A DNA stretch of 16,150 bases from Sedimentisphaerales bacterium. GTDB taxonomy: Bacteria; Planctomycetota; Phycisphaerae; Sedimentisphaerales; SG8-4. The position numbers and the translations under genes were made by a program. The notes below the pieces were generated by a model. The model searched no databases, was not told where the DNA came from, and saw nothing but the letters and a program-made list of their open reading frames with translations. The stretch spans positions 1 through 16,150 of the forward strand of contig JAFGCA010000510.1 in the NCBI GenBank assembly GCA_016932895.1. The letters run 5' to 3'. Position 1 is the stretch's first letter. The number at the start of each line of letters is the position of its first letter. This document shows, one piece after another, positions 15,775 through 16,150 of this stretch.

Positions 15775-16149
15775 CTACTTGTGGGCATCCTCGAATCCGG
15801 GAGAGCCGCCCTGCTCGGCACTGGGCCGCCATGCGCCCGGATCGCCCCAGTTGTCGAGGCTCTCGTTGGCGGGGTCTGCGATGGTGAGCGAATGCCCCTC
15901 TCCGTCTGTCTGGTCGAACCAGTCATCGTCGTAGTCGAACTCCAGAATCGTGCTGTTGGTCCGATCCTCGAGCTTGATCGTCTCGCCCGCGTTGTCGAGG
16001 CTGCCCGTGTAGGCTCCCGGAGCGATCTGGATGCCGGCCGTGTCGTACCGCGACGCGAATGCGGCGGCGTTTTTCACAATCACGACACATTCGCCGGGGG
16101 CAAGGATTGCATTTCGGCTCTCCGCGAAAACATAGGAAACGCCATCGGT
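15775..16149 (-). CDS. Lamin-tail-domain (LTD) protein, C-terminal part only
   Basis: The minus-strand frame enters from the right edge and ends at TAG (15775-15777), giving 124 residues without an in-window start that needs to be used. The visible part looks like an LTD Ig-like fold (PF00932 type): ILAPGECVVIVKNAAAF, GSLDNAGETIKLED, then TILEFDYDDDWFDQTDGEGH, SLTIADP and the ending GGSPGFED, which is characteristic of bacterial LTDs. In Planctomycetota and related bacteria these domains occur in large secreted proteins, often with CotH-kinase or other extracellular modules; which partner applies here cannot be seen. It has the same orientation as the HzsA/FGE gene, 66 nt upstream of it. Confidence 0.8.
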   Translation of the reverse strand, partial: TDGVSYVFAESRNAILAPGECVVIVKNAAAFASRYDTAGIQIAPGAYTGSLDNAGETIKLEDRTNSTILEFDYDDDWFDQTDGEGHSLTIADPANESLDNWGDPGAWRPSAEQGGSPGFEDAHK

Positions 16150-16150
16150 C

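Overview
The window looks like chromosomal DNA of a Planctomycetota bacterium, probably Phycisphaerae-like. It is GC-rich, uses TGA, TAA and TAG as ordinary stops, and carries families typical of that phylum: a LamG/CBM9-like surface protein, an HzsA-related cytochrome fused to a formylglycine-generating-enzyme (FGE) domain, a very large bacterial alpha-2-macroglobulin, and a lamin-tail-domain protein. The phylum call is an inference from gene content only.

Positions 3-6305 (+ strand) form a compact run of five genes, probably one operon whose promoter lies left of the window. They are the 3' part of a CBM9-like/LamG surface protein, a transmembrane sensor histidine kinase overlapping it by one base, a secreted TlpA/ResA-type thioredoxin fused to a beta-propeller, and two closely related OmpR-family response regulators in tandem. 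The stop of the thioredoxin-propeller gene overlaps the start of the first regulator. The thioredoxin gene has an in-frame TGA exactly where the first active-site cysteine of the WCxxC motif should be, and the frame continues intact for 497 sense codons. A nested stem-loop starts 3 nt after the TGA. I read this as a selenoprotein (W-Sec-G-G-C), so the real gene runs 3268-4950. A standard gene caller would split it into a 62-residue stub and a 471-aa protein starting at 3535. This is the most notable item in the window.

Positions 6306-6472 are a short intergenic region with a strong sigma-70-type promoter (TTGACC, 17 nt, TAAGAT). It drives a 1955-aa secreted alpha-2-macroglobulin-like protein (6473-12340) that retains the CxEQ thioester motif. 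The gene converges, 11 nt apart, on a minus-strand gene (12352-15708) for a 1118-aa secreted protein. That protein has a PD40/HzsA-like region, two CxxCH heme motifs and a C-terminal FGE domain lacking the first catalytic cysteine. Its promoter has a perfect extended -10 element. The right edge (15775-16149, minus) holds the C-terminus of a lamin-tail-domain protein.

Functionally, the left operon reads as an envelope sensing and redox unit: a possible carbohydrate-binding protein, a kinase with a large extracytoplasmic sensor, a periplasmic selenothioredoxin-propeller and two outputs. The rest encodes large exported proteins of the planctomycete cell surface. No RNA genes, insertion sequences, CRISPR arrays or attachment sites were seen, and no stretch over 300 bases lacks a gene.
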